Below, one piece after another: positions 1-10,361 of a stretch of 26,048 nucleotides of DNA (position 1 is its first letter; each line of letters begins with the position of its first letter). Origin of the DNA: Candidatus Peribacteria bacterium. GTDB lineage: Bacteria > Patescibacteria > JAEDAM01 > Absconditabacterales > Absconditicoccaceae. The stretch is from the NCBI GenBank assembly GCA_031280545.1, contig JAITGP010000031.1:1-26048 (forward strand). The letters are read 5' to 3'. A program made the translations under genes and the position numbers. The notes beneath the pieces are model-generated. The model did not search any database and had not been told where the DNA came from. It worked only from the letters and a program-made list of their open reading frames with translations.

Positions 1-115
1 TCTCAATAGAGGCTAAATCTCTTCATTCCTATATGGTTAAGCAGATAAATCTACTTCCCATTTTACTGACATTTCTATTTTTGCCTACTACTGACATTTT
101 TACTCTGCTGGAACA
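1..115. mobile_element. Left terminal inverted repeat, probable insertion sequence end
   Basis: Bases 1-115 are the exact reverse complement of 25930-26044; position n matches position 26045-n without mismatch until base 116. Read outward from the contig interior the repeat begins TGTTCCAGCAG and holds two direct copies of AAATGTCAGTA 25 bp apart. TG...CA ends with internal direct repeats are typical of IS21-family ends. An ATG with a short open frame runs off the contig edge. I infer that the contig broke inside a multi-copy IS. A real linear end or an assembly fold-back are alternatives. Confidence 0.6.
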
Positions 116-132
116 AAAAAGTTAACTTTATC

Positions 133-160
133 TTGCAATTTCAAAAGGATTAACTATAAT
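133..160 (+). promoter_or_regulatory. Promoter of higBA
   Basis: TTGCAA (133-138), a 16-bp spacer and a perfect TATAAT (155-160) lie 55 bp before the toxin start, just inside the IS-like repeat boundary. The same TTGCAA-N16-TATAAT arrangement occurs before the Na/Pi transporter gene. Confidence 0.55.
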
Positions 161-215
161 GATAACTGTAAGATAGATAGAGGACTATTTTACCGCTTTA
201 TTCCCTACTAATTGC

Positions 216-515
216 ATGCAAGTAGTATTCAAAGATGATGAGTTGGAGAACTTCTACAACTTAAAGCCGAATAAACTTCGTTTCTCTGCTTCGGTTCAAA
301 AGCAATTCATCCTCAAAGTAAACTTGTTGAAGTGAGCGAGTGATCTCAGAGCGGTCTATGCTTTGGCTGGCTCTCTTCGCTTCGAGAAGTTGAGTGAGAA
401 AAAGTATAAAGGGAAGTATTCAATCAGGGTCAATGATCAACGAAGAGTTATCATTGATCTTCAGAGAGACACGGAAATTACTTTGCTCCTCGAGGAGATT
501 ACTGACTATCATTAG
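216..515 (+). CDS. higB: HigB-like toxin of a type II toxin-antitoxin pair
   Basis: The 99-residue product fits the RelE/HigB mRNA-interferase fold. It starts MQVVFKDDELENFY, has a DLRAVYALAGSLRFEKL middle, the KYKGKYSIRVNDQRRVII core with the basic residues expected for RNA contact, and a C-terminal EITDYH like the family's DYH end. Codon 40 (333-335) is an in-frame UGA that must be read as Gly (LLKGASDL), so a standard-code host would make only a 39-residue stub. The gene ends in TAG, and the HigA antitoxin begins 48 bp later, the toxin-first order usual for higBA. Function is assigned by family; cleavage specificity is unknown. Confidence 0.85.
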
Positions 516-563
516 CAATCTCCCCCTCTATTGAGGGCTATTTATCCATTATCAATTATTCTA

Positions 564-911
564 ATGACTAAACAAAATTTAAATGTTCCATTCGCCGTTC
601 ATCCAGGAGAATACATAAAAATGGAGCTGGAAGGAAGAGGTATTATGCAAAAAGATTTTGCCGATGTTTTAGGGATCACAAAAGTAGAAGTAAGCAACAT
701 CATAAATGGTAAAAGAAATATCACAACAAGACTTGCCGTACGTATTGGTGAAGCTTTTGGAACAGGACCAGAAACTTGGATCAATCTGCAGACTATGTAT
801 GATTTGTGGATTTTGAAGCAAAATAAAAAGGAAGTTAAACAATGGAAAGTTATCCCACAAAGAATGTCAGTATTCTACCGTAAGCCTGAGGTGGATCTCG
901 AATATGCTTAG
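564..911 (+). CDS. higA: HigA-like antitoxin (XRE-family DNA-binding)
   Basis: This is a 115-residue HigA antitoxin. It has the family signature HPGEYIKMELEGRG, followed by a helix-turn-helix (about residues 25-65: QKDFADVLGITKVEVSNIINGKR), then GTGPETWINLQTMYDL, the typical end of the HigA domain. I chose the ATG at 564 (MTKQNLNVPF) because the upstream TTG start at 531 adds eleven residues unlike the family. It should bind and neutralise HigB and repress the operon promoter. It contains no UGA codon. About 35 C-terminal residues beyond the core domain have no assigned role. Confidence 0.88.
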   Translation: MTKQNLNVPFAVHPGEYIKMELEGRGIMQKDFADVLGITKVEVSNIINGKRNITTRLAVRIGEAFGTGPETWINLQTMYDLWILKQNKKEVKQWKVIPQRMSVFYRKPEVDLEYA

Positions 912-1032
912 TTTTTTTGAGGAACTTACGCAGTTGCAGTTTTTTACTTATATAGTCCATATCTACTCTCCTTCCTTGAATAGAGAGCACTTTTTCGTTC
1001 AACGAACCATTAAACTCCCTAATAAGGAAAGT

Positions 1033-1054
1033 CAGCCAATAGGCTGGGGTTTTT
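1033..1054 (+). terminator. Terminator after higBA
   Basis: CAGCC (1033-1037), a 4-nt loop and GGCTG (1042-1046) are followed by GGGTTTTT. The orientation fits the end of the higBA transcript. The stretch 912-1077 otherwise shows no gene. Confidence 0.6.
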
Positions 1055-1077
1055 AATGAGGAGCATGAAAAGATCTC

Positions 1078-2877
1078 TTACACTTCCTTACACATATACG
1101 TCCCGACTAGCTCATACCCCAACTTACCATAATACTCTCTCACTCCAATTCCAGAAATCACCGACAATTGACGAAAGCCTTCCTTTCTCACTAAATCCTC
1201 AGAAAATGCCAATAATTTCTTACCTAGTCAGGAATGTTGAGTAGCAGAATCAGTCTTTTCTCCTAATTTTTGCAATTCTCCATATACATGGAGTTCTCTG
1301 ATAATCGCGGTCCCCTTTCATAATCAAGGATAATCAACGGTATTTTCAGACAAAGGAAGTAGAAGTCTTGTAAACCCATACAAATATCCTAGTTCATCTT
1401 CATAAGAGATAAAAAATTCTGACCCTACCGAACTTTGATACTTCCTGATTACCAAATTCAGCTGCCCTGCTTCGGTTCAAGGTAAAGAAATCCTATTTCT
1501 CACCTCACGAGAACGCGTATCCAAGGAAACGAAATTACGATATGATTGCAAATCAGATTCACTTCCGATAATTTCCGTTTGAATTAAATCAGTATTTTCA
1601 TACAAGCGTCCATAAAACTTCAACACCTCGTCCCTTTGCGGACTTGGCATCTCTTGCGGTGAAAGCACCTCCCTATACTCACGAAGCAGACTATCATGAG
1701 CCAACTGCGATAAATTCGTCACCGAGGAACCAGCTGAAATCTCCGTTGCCGGAATATCGCGAATCAGCCTTTTAATCCTCGTATACGGAGGAATAATATT
1801 CTGAAACATCACCCTAATAATCTGCAAAATTTCCTCCGTACTAATCGGCTGATACTCCCCTATCTGATAGAGCCTAAAAAGCTCCGTATTCGGAATCACA
1901 GAGGTCGGATAGACTTTCAATTCATCAGGCTTTAAATACGGATCAGAAAATACCTCACGAAACGTCTGAATATCTTTTTCAACCGTTGACCCATACAGTC
2001 ACGGCATCAAATGTAGAGAAATTTTGAATCCATACTGCCTCATCAAATGCACAGCATTGCGAACTTGCTGAATAGTATGCCCTCTCTTATTGAGGCGGAG
2101 AATCTCGTCATCAGTAGACTGTACCCCCATTTCAATCCTCGTCACTCAAAGCTGCCTCCATTGCTGACAATTGGAATGATTTACGAGATCAGGACGCGTT
2201 TCGATCGTCAGCCCGATCACCCTGTGTTTCGCAGTTTGATTTTTTTCTATCGCTTCTTCTAGAGAGCTAGAAAGCTGAATCTGATCTTGATTCACTATCT
2301 CAAATCCATATTTGGAAGTAGTACTCATTTCGACATCCAGTTCATTAAAGGTAGTACACGCATCATAAAGCCTCTTGATAAACTCCACCTTATACTCTGC
2401 AGGATAGGCATCTCGCGATCCTCCCAACACAATCATCTCAATCTTGTGAGGCTTATGCCCCGTCAAGGTCAATGATTGCAAACGGTTATAGACCTGCTTT
2501 ATCGGATCGAATTGATTGAGAAAAGCTCTCGTCGCTCCAGGTTCAGATTTAATATAACTTTTGGGCATGCTGGGATCATTAGGACAGAAAATACATTGTC
2601 CAGGACACGGCCAAGGTTTGGTAAGCACCTGTACAGGCACAATCCCCGACATCGAGCGAATCGCACGTTTTTTGAGGAGCAGTTCAAAGTCAGCATTTCT
2701 CTCTATCTCTCCACGTTCGATCATCTGAAAATAGACTTGCAAAATCTGAGATTTACTAGGGAGGGAGGGCATTTTTTGCTCTTTTGCAAAATCCCTCTGC
2801 AGATCCTTGAATCTATCAGGGGTCATCTGAGGAAGCTCAGAAATGATTTGATGTACAAGCGAAATAAATGATTCCAT
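1078..2877 (-). CDS. elp3: Elp3-type tRNA uridine-34 radical SAM/acetyltransferase
   Basis: Elp3 enzymes install a carboxymethyl-type group on C5 of wobble uridine in tRNA, using a radical SAM domain and a GNAT acetyl-CoA domain. The 599-residue product shows both. Residues about 85-120 have the cluster motif C91-x3-C95-x2-C98 (PCPGQCIFCPND) followed by KSEPGATRA. The TIM barrel has LGVTRIEMGVQS and MPGLYGS. The C-terminal GNAT domain shows TAIIRELHVYGELQKLG and ISGIGVREYYGKLGYELVG. Six UGA codons are read as Gly, two of them in the motifs just quoted. The start is the ATG at 2877; a TTG seven codons upstream would overlap the promoter. It ends in TAA at 1078. Bacterial Elp3 is uncommon but known from CPR genomes. 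Confidence 0.92.
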
Positions 2878-2883
2878 AGAGAA

Positions 2884-2889
2884 AGTATA
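2884..2889 (-). promoter_or_regulatory. -10 box of elp3, likely leaderless
   Basis: The minus strand reads TATACT, then six bases (TTCTCT), then the elp3 ATG. A start site about seven bases after the -10 would fall on the ATG itself, giving a leaderless mRNA. No strong -35 is visible. Confidence 0.45.
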
Positions 2890-2920
2890 CGTTTTCAAGC
2901 GTAAATTACTAGCAAAAAAA

Positions 2921-2949
2921 TTGACTTTTAAACGGTTTCTGAATATACT
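2921..2949 (+). promoter_or_regulatory. Promoter of the DUF1704-like gene
   Basis: TTGACT (2921-2926), a 17-bp spacer and TATACT (2944-2949) lie 32 bp before the ATG at 2982 and are divergent to the elp3 promoter. It is a near-consensus promoter although the gene it serves is broken. Confidence 0.6.
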
Positions 2950-2981
2950 TTAACAAAACAGATTTACTTTTTTCTGTAACA

Positions 2982-3928
2982 ATGAAAGAAAATATAGATA
3001 CTTCTTATCTCAATGAACGGAAGGATGAACTCAATGAACTCAATCAACTCAAAGAAACCTGCACAAAAGGAACGCTCAAAAGTCCTCTTATCAAACTCTT
3101 TGAAGAAAAAGTAGATGAGCTTTTCGTCAGACACTAGCTTTTAACACCAGCTTTTAATAGCTTATAGCAAACAGGGTAAAGAAGGGATCGAACACGGAAA
3201 CCAAGCATTACGAGGAGATTTTGACGAAGAACTTGTCAAACTTAGTAAAGAAAAAAACTGAGAAAGAGAACAGAGAGAACTTTTGGGTGTTCCTTTATCA
3301 TTTTCACAAATCAGACAGAAAATAGAGGAAAAATTACATGTCTTAGAACTCTTTAACATCGAAATCATGGAAAACTCCTCAAACCTTTCTCACGTTTCTG
3401 TAACAATGGGAGAAGAGATTAAAATTCAGATTTCTCCAAGGGGTAGAATTTAGAGAGAAAGAGATTGAGCCAATCATTGCTCATGAAGTAGAAACCCACT
3501 TAATAAGATATATATATGGACTAAAAAGCTGACGAAAAATCTTCTCCTCTGGAACTGGACGGTATCTGAGAGACGAAGAAGGATTAGCAATTTGGAATGC
3601 CAAACAAAAATTACCTGAAGGATACGAAAGTCTAGGAATATACAAACAATACTATCTCCTGAACATCGCAAAAGAGTTAAATTTTAAACAAATCTATGAT
3701 CTTATTCATACCCTTTATCCTCATTATACTACTGAAAAAATTTTTAAAACTTGTATTAGAATGAGAAAAGGAATTATCCATAATGGAAACCATACCAAAG
3801 GGACTGTATGGAGAAAAAATAAGGTGTACTTAGAAGGATATGAACAGGTGAGAAAAATGAAAAATATTGATAAAAGAATGCTCTTGGGTAAAATGAAGAT
3901 TGACGACTTAAACTATTTTAAATCATAA
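2982..3928 (+). pseudogene. Frameshifted DUF1704-like (MATCAP-type metallopeptidase) gene
   Basis: The downstream part has HEVETHLIRYIYGLKSGR and then YLRDEEGLAIWNAK, matching the HExxxH and EEGLA ('QEGLA') motifs of DUF1704, a family related to tyrosine carboxypeptidases. Three frames are needed to read the gene. Frame 1 starts at ATG 2982 (MKENIDTSYLNERKDEL) and stops at TAG 3135. A 13-bp tandem duplication at 3131-3156 causes the first shift; removing one copy gives a clean VDELFVRHQLLIAYSKQGK. A second 1-nt shift lies at a GGGG run (3440-3443); removing one G gives ISPRVEFREKEIE. Two UGA codons are read as Gly, and the gene ends at TAA 3926. The product would be about 310 residues, shorter than many family members. 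A sequencing error could explain the G run but hardly the duplication. Confidence 0.75.
3131..3156 (+). repeat. 13-bp tandem duplication that breaks the DUF1704-like gene
   Basis: Two adjacent copies, ACACTAGCTTTTA (3131-3143) and ACACCAGCTTTTA (3144-3156), differ at one base. The T in the first copy creates the TAG stop. Excising one copy restores the reading frame. Confidence 0.8.
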
Positions 3929-4290
3929 TTTTATGGGCTGTCTATTTAGTTAAGATGCGTTATACTTGAAATTGAAATATAATTCATTAAGTTCATTAGA
4001 GACAAATTTACCCAAGGTATTTTATCTCAAATTGTATCCTAGAGTCACAATTTTATGTTTTTATAACTCTCACATGAATAATAATAGACTTTTTATCTAC
4101 TGATGACTACTAACAATTGTGGTAGTTATCATAATTTATATTATACTACCGAATAACGATATCATAAGTAATATTCTATGATTTATTTGATTATTATTGG
4201 TTTGATACCAATTATACCAAACCAATGGAATAAATAAACAAAATGCAGAATGGCAAATCAAAGAGTCCACTTATAATCACTTAAATAGTC
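3929..4290. other. AT-rich intergenic region with inverted repeats
   Basis: I see no gene in these 362 bases. ATTGGTTTG (4196-4204) and CAAACCAAT (4218-4226) form a 9-bp inverted repeat with a 13-nt loop and no T-run. Weaker ACTAC/GTAGT inverted repeats lie upstream around 4106-4130. Their role is unknown; this could be a decayed intergenic or mobile-element scar. Confidence 0.4.
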
Positions 4291-4701
4291 ATGAAAAGAG
4301 AGGATATTAGGCATATAACTAAACATTGAACATTTGAAGATCCAAAGCATATTTTGTATACGGAATGCCAAAATAATGAAAAAGATATCAAAGATAAAAT
4401 AAAAGACATTCTGAATAAACTTGAAGGAATTGCCATAGCAGAAAACATTAATTTTTACTCTTTTGAAATAATATATAAATTACATTCCAATTTCTATATA
4501 AAAGAATATCTAAGATTTGAAGATTATATTTTAAATACCAGACGCGGAAGTGGAGGAAAATATCCATTTAGACAATTTGCAGGATTAATAAAAAAAATAT
4601 TGGTAACAAAAATTAAAGACGAAAGTGAGTTAAGTGAATTGGGGAGAGCTTTATATGAAAGAATGCAAGAGCCCTGATATTTTCATGGAGAGACCATATA
4701 A
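4291..4701 (+). CDS. Small hypothetical protein
   Basis: I do not recognise this 136-residue protein. From the ATG at 4291 it reads MKREDIRHITKHGTFEDPKH and ends in EPGYFHGETI before TAA. Two UGA codons (in KHGTF and EPGYF) are read as Gly; with standard stops it would look like a 107-residue fragment. It is charged and helical, with KDIKDKIKDILNKLEG near residues 30-45 and a basic RRGSGGKYPFRQF segment in the second half. There is no signal peptide or membrane segment. It sits alone between two AT-rich stretches and has lower GC than the housekeeping genes, which suggests accessory DNA. Confidence 0.55.
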
Positions 4702-4926
4702 ATGTTTTATTGGCTATATATCCTTCATTTTTCTTCCCATGTTTCTAAAAATCCTCAAAAACAAAAGAGGTTACTATAACTATCATCTGTATCACTTTAT
4801 CTCCCCCATTACAACAAATGAAAGCTGTTAAAATTACTGGGAATAGGAAACTTTTACCCGACCAAACAAATTATCAGCTTCCAATTCGCACTAAATGAAA
4901 TAGAAAAAGAACTCCCTAAAAAATAA
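4702..4926 (+). pseudogene. Possible frameshifted ORF remnant
   Basis: Two overlapping frames look like one decayed coding region. One reads RGYYNYHLYHFISP up to the CCCCC run near 4802-4806; the next continues HYNKGKLLKLLGIGNFYP and ends NEIEKELPKK at TAA 4924. One extra C would join them. The upstream frame overlaps the end of the preceding gene. I cannot name a family; a transposase fragment is possible. Treat it as weak. Confidence 0.3.
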
Positions 4927-4928
4927 AA

Positions 4929-4953
4929 GAAAAAAGACTGATTTTCACCAGTC
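4929..4953 (-). terminator. tmRNA terminator
   Basis: On the minus strand GACTG, a GTGAAAAT loop and CAGTC are followed by TTTTTT, 14 bases past the mature tmRNA 3' end. Confidence 0.8.
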
Positions 4954-4966
4954 ATTCTCCATATCC

Positions 4967-5392
4967 TGAAGGTGCGGAGAATCGAACTCCGGTCTAAAAG
5001 GCATACATACCAACTTCTACCACTATAGCGACTTTTCTAACCACTATTCTAGACCTAAAAGACCTAGCCCCGTACGTAACTACGGGGTTTAAAGTTATTG
5101 AGACAGGGAAAGACGAGAGAAATCACAAACTACTTATCTTTATTCGTTTCAACAACTATAAGTTCCCCCTAATTTCACCTCTACACATAGGAGGAGTCAG
5201 ACGTAAAGGTTGATTCTAAAGCGGTACTAAATCCTAGCAGTAAGCTGGAGTAGCAACGTAAGCTTTAGCTCTCGCAAGGAGAGATTTAGATGCGTTAGCA
5301 TTTTGAGTTTGGTCCGTGATTATGCTGTAGAACCATGCAGCAGTGGCTATCAATATCTACGAGGTCCTTCCATCAAATCCAAAGTCACCCCC
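4967..5392 (-). ncRNA. ssrA: Transfer-messenger RNA (tmRNA)
   Basis: The minus strand starts GGGGGUGACUUUGGAUUUGA, the tRNA-like 5' half, and ends with a T-arm CGGAG-UUCGAUU-CUCCG and CACCUUC-A. GGGGGUG pairs with CACCUUC over 7 bp with two G-U wobbles, giving the acceptor stem. CCA is not encoded and must be added. At about 426 nt the length is usual. A tag reading frame lies in the first half (see separate entry). tmRNA with SmpB frees stalled ribosomes and tags the nascent protein for proteolysis. It is flanked by its own promoter and terminator. Confidence 0.92.
5234..5299 (-). other. tmRNA tag reading frame
   Basis: The likely resume codon is GCU in AAAAUGCUAACGC. The frame then encodes ANASKSLLARAKAY followed by VATPAYC and a UAG stop: 21 residues. 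The AN start is normal, but the C-terminal PAYC differs from the usual hydrophobic ALAA-type end recognised by ClpXP. The other two frames are poorer candidates. The resume position is inferred. Confidence 0.55.
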
Positions 5393-5404
5393 ATTGATAC
5401 CTCC

Positions 5405-5432
5405 AGTATAAGGATTTTCTCAAGAAATACAA
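5405..5432 (-). promoter_or_regulatory. tmRNA promoter
   Basis: The minus strand has TTGTAT (5427-5432), a 16-bp spacer and TATACT (5405-5410), 12 bases before the mature tmRNA 5' end. Confidence 0.55.
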
Positions 5433-5445
5433 GAAAAATCTGAGA

Positions 5446-5473
5446 TTGAAAAACGCCAGCAAGTCCCTATACT
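5446..5473 (+). promoter_or_regulatory. Promoter of the U32-family gene, likely leaderless
   Basis: TTGAAA (5446-5451), a 16-bp spacer and TATACT (5468-5473) are followed by six bases and the ATG at 5480. The expected transcription start coincides with the start codon, as for elp3. Confidence 0.6.
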
Positions 5474-5479
5474 AAAGAC

Positions 5480-6742
5480 ATGAAATATCCAACCCTCGTA
5501 GCCCCTGGTGGGTCACATACCAAAGCTTTGGTCGCTTCCGCCTACGGTGCAGAAGAAGTCTATCTCGGAGTCCCCTTTACCTCCCTCAGAATGAGGCAAA
5601 ATAAGCTCTACAGCTTCGATTCACTCAAAACCACCATCGACCAATTACATGCAAACGGCACCAAAGCCCTGCTCACCATGAATATCTTTCCTCGCAATAC
5701 CGATATTCAGATTTTTGAATCTGTAGTAGAAAAAATAGCAAATCTGCAACCCGATGGGATTATTTTCTCCGACCCTGGAACCTTTCAAACCATTCGTAAA
5801 TACCTCCCCACTACTCCCCTGCACCTTTCCACCCAAACCACCACACTCAACTACGCAGGAGTAAAATTTCGAACAGACCTCGGAGTAAAAAGAATTGTCC
5901 TTGCTCGTGAACTCTATATCGAAGAAATCGCGACCATCAAGAAAGAAGTTCCCGAAATTGAGCTAGAAACTTTCGTACATGGAGCAATGTGCATGGCGTA
6001 CTCTGGACGTTGCTTATTGGGAGATTATCTATGAGGAAGAGCGGGAAATCGTGGCGAATGTAACCATGCTTGCAGATTCAAATACAAGGTCTTTATCCAA
6101 GAAGAAAGAAGAGGAGGAAAGCTGATGGAAGTAGTGAATGAAGAAAACGGGGAACATATCCTCTCCTCCCGCGATCTCTGCACCATTCACAGACTCAACG
6201 AGCTCCTTCCTCATATCGATGCCATGAAAATCGAAGGAAGAAGTAAATCTGAATTTTATGTCAGTGCCATCACCAAAGCCTATAAACACGTTCGCGATGC
6301 TTTAGAAAGCGGAACTCCAATCGACGAAAAGATCATGAACCTCGTGAACGTAGTCCCCCATCGTAGCTACCGAGACTGATTCCTTTTCAATCCTCCAAAA
6401 GACTACCCCGATGGGGAATATGAAGGGGATTTACAGCAAACAACTGGAAATACTGCAGGTCCCCTTTTCAATCGCAACTACTTCGGAACCTTCACCCCAA
6501 AAACCGTAGAACAACACGGAAAAATCTATCACCACATCGAACCCAAAGAGGAAATTAAAAGAGGTATGCAACTAAAATATATCTCTCCCGACAACATGGG
6601 AGAATTAGAAATTCTCGACATTGTAGACGCAAAAGGAAAAACACTAGAAAAAGCTGATTGCAATACCACAGATATTTTTATCCAGACTTCTCTACCTCTT
6701 AACGGACGAGAAAATATCTATGTAGATCCCGTTTTACTTTAA
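5480..6742 (+). CDS. Peptidase U32 family protein (TrhP/YegQ-like tRNA hydroxylation factor)
   Basis: The 420-residue protein starts MKYPTLVAPGGSHTKALVAS, the APaGs motif of U32 proteins. It has the conserved cysteine set C171, C178, C193 and C197 within AMCMAYSGRC and GNRGECNHACR, thought to hold an iron-sulfur cluster in TrhP-type members. AMKIEGRSKSEFYVS and a C-terminal beta domain (GMQLKYISPDN) follow. TrhP/YegQ takes part in 5-hydroxyuridine formation at tRNA position 34; a protease role is not supported for this subgroup. Two UGA codons are read as Gly, residue 185 in DYLGRAGNRGEC and one in YRDGFLF. A small gene follows after 14 bp. The subgroup is inferred from length and cysteine spacing. 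Confidence 0.88.
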
Positions 6743-6756
6743 TATTACCCTTACCA

Positions 6757-7104
6757 ATGGACAAAACAGCACAACTTTTCCAAATCAGAGAAACCCTCCA
6801 ACAACTCAAAGGATACCGTCCTCTTGAAGAAACAAAAGCCCTCTTAGCAGAAGTATTGGATGAGGAATCTTTCAAACAGGGACTAAAAAGTTTTTTCGCA
6901 GTAAAAGGAATGAAAAATCCTTTCCTCTACGAGGCATGCAAAAGAAGTGGACTAATGGATACTTATGGAGAACCTGCAGTACAAAGATTAGTAATCAAAG
7001 AGCTTTTAGCCCTTACTCCAGAGGAGATTGAAAAAAATAGTCCAGGAAATATTCTCTCTTGTTATCTAGCAGAAATTGTAAAGAAAAAATACACGGTACA
7101 CTAA
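6757..7104 (+). CDS. Small helical hypothetical protein
   Basis: I do not recognise this 115-residue protein. It starts MDKTAQLFQIRETLQQLKGY 14 bp after the U32 gene, so it is probably co-transcribed. It appears entirely alpha-helical and soluble, with no signal peptide, membrane segment or cysteine motif. The central KGMKNPFLYEACKRSGLMD looks like a helix-turn-helix-like stretch, but I would not call DNA binding. It has no UGA codon and stops at TAA. Confidence 0.65.
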   Translation: MDKTAQLFQIRETLQQLKGYRPLEETKALLAEVLDEESFKQGLKSFFAVKGMKNPFLYEACKRSGLMDTYGEPAVQRLVIKELLALTPEEIEKNSPGNILSCYLAEIVKKKYTVH

Positions 7105-7327
7105 CCTTATCAAATAAAAGAAAGAACTCACCATAAAGACGCAAAAGACACGAAACTGCAGGATAGTCAAAGCAACCCAAACCTTGCTGATGGGACCCAC
7201 TTCCTTTGAGATCAAATGCAAAGTAGGTTTCGGCAAAGCATCCGTATTCCTAACATCCATTTTTTTGCCCCACAGTACTGCGGGGTCACCGAAGGCAATT
7301 CTATGTTAAATAAATATCGTATGAGTA
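7105..7327. other. Intergenic region with GC-rich hairpin
   Basis: No convincing gene is seen between these convergent genes. CCCCACAG-TA-CTGCGGGG (7268-7285) is a nearly perfect palindrome with one mismatch. The T-run lies before it on the plus strand and an A-run after it on the minus strand, so it is not a canonical terminator for either flanking gene, though it may still end transcription. Confidence 0.4.
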
Positions 7328-8644
7328 CTACAAACTCAGATTATTTTCCTCTCCTGATTGCATATTCTTGAGCTTATAAATTCCTTGCTCCTTTTCTCCT
7401 TCTCCCAAAACTACCACATAAGGGATCCCTTTCTTATCGGCATATCAGAATTGCTTTCCTAATTTATCAGCATTTGGATAAATCTCCACCTTCTTCCCCT
7501 TTGCCTGTAATCTTGAAGCCAAAGCGATAATTTCACTAAATGTCCCAGGAAAATTCACGAAAAGATACTCCGCAACAGTATTTTGACTAGAAGTTTTTTC
7601 TCCCAATACTTTTGCCAAAATTCTCGAAAGCCCAATCGTCCCGCCTACACCTGCGAAATCATCTCTCTTCACGTCGATATATCCCGTCAATCACCCGTAT
7701 CTTCCTCCCCCAGAAATCGAACCAAGAGAAGTGTCTTTTTGAAATACTCCCTCAAAGACCGTTCCCGTGTAGTAGTCCAATCCACGCACAATTTGGAAGT
7801 CGATAACATACGGACAAGGTTGCCCAAACGCATCTCTAAACTGCTCTAAAAGACTGATCACTTCTTTGAGCTCAGCGAGTCCCTCTTGAAACAAGGGTTG
7901 ATCGGTTAAACTTTCAATAACTCATAAATCAGATAAAACTGACTGGTTTGTGATGAACTCCACAGTTTTTTGTGCAACTGCTTCGTTAATTCCTAGCTCC
8001 TGCAGAGAAGCAATAAAACTCTCTTGTCCGATTTTCTGATACTTATCAATTAGTGAACTCACACTAGCCACCTGTTCCTCAGCCACCAAAGACGAAAGAA
8101 ATCCCATCAATAGTTTTCTATTACTAATATGCATTACAGGAATATCATCAATTTGCATGGTTGTAAAAATTTGTTGCAAAGTCTGAGAAATCGCAAATAT
8201 TGTTTCCGCATCATAATAAAGATAAGATTGATTACTATCCTTTCTCCAAATTACATCTACATCACATTGGAAAAATTCTCTAAATCTCCCTTTTTGAGCC
8301 CTTTCTCCACGCCAAACAGGCTGAATTTGGTATCTCTTAAACGGGAAAATAAGTTCACTTTCTCTATCGAGGACATATCTCGCGAAAGGCACCGTCAAAT
8401 CAAAGTGCAACGCATAGTCTTTCAAATCTCCTGCTCCTTGAGCCAGTCCATAGAGTCAAAAAATCTGCTTTCCTGTCTCTTCTCCATTTTTCGCTAAAAG
8501 GACGGAATTAGCTTCCACGGCAGGCGTATGTATGTGGGTATATCAAAATTTTTCATAGCTCGTTTTGATAATTTCTACGAGTTGATCAAATTTGAGCTGT
8601 TCACTAGGACTATATTCCACAAAACCAGACGGACGAAGAGACAT
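7328..8644 (-). CDS. hisS: Histidyl-tRNA synthetase
   Basis: HisRS charges tRNA-His. The 438-residue class II enzyme shows the N-terminal MSLRPSGFVEYSPSEQ, HFDLTVPFARYV, motif 2 (QPVWRGERAQKGRFREFFQC), the HisRS-specific RGLDYYTGTVFEG and SISGGGRYGGLTG, and a C-terminal anticodon-binding domain (ASRLQAKGKKVEIYPN). Five UGA codons are read as Gly, including one in GGGRYGGLTG. Where most HisRS have GGGRYD, this has GGGRYG. The start is ATG 8644 and the stop TAG. It lies 38 bp after groEL, so it is probably in the same transcript. Confidence 0.95.
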
Positions 8645-8682
8645 TTTTACAAAAGATTAAAGATAAAATCAAATTATATGAA

Positions 8683-10359
<1,677 letters not shown>

Positions 10360-10361
10360 TT

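Noticed and set aside
5480..6742. U32 gene looks split into two or more genes by stop codons
   Set aside because: The breaks are UGA at conserved glycines; with table 25 the frame is continuous to TAA. The same applies to pilC, hisS, groEL, truD, the Na/Pi transporter and the radical SAM genes.
7066..7260. Minus-strand ORF of 64 residues in the gap before hisS
   Set aside because: No recognisable motif, hydrophobic low-complexity end, and it overlaps the end of the plus-strand 115-residue gene.
7268..7285. GC-rich palindrome as a terminator
   Set aside because: The T-run is on the wrong side for both flanking genes; kept only as an unexplained hairpin.
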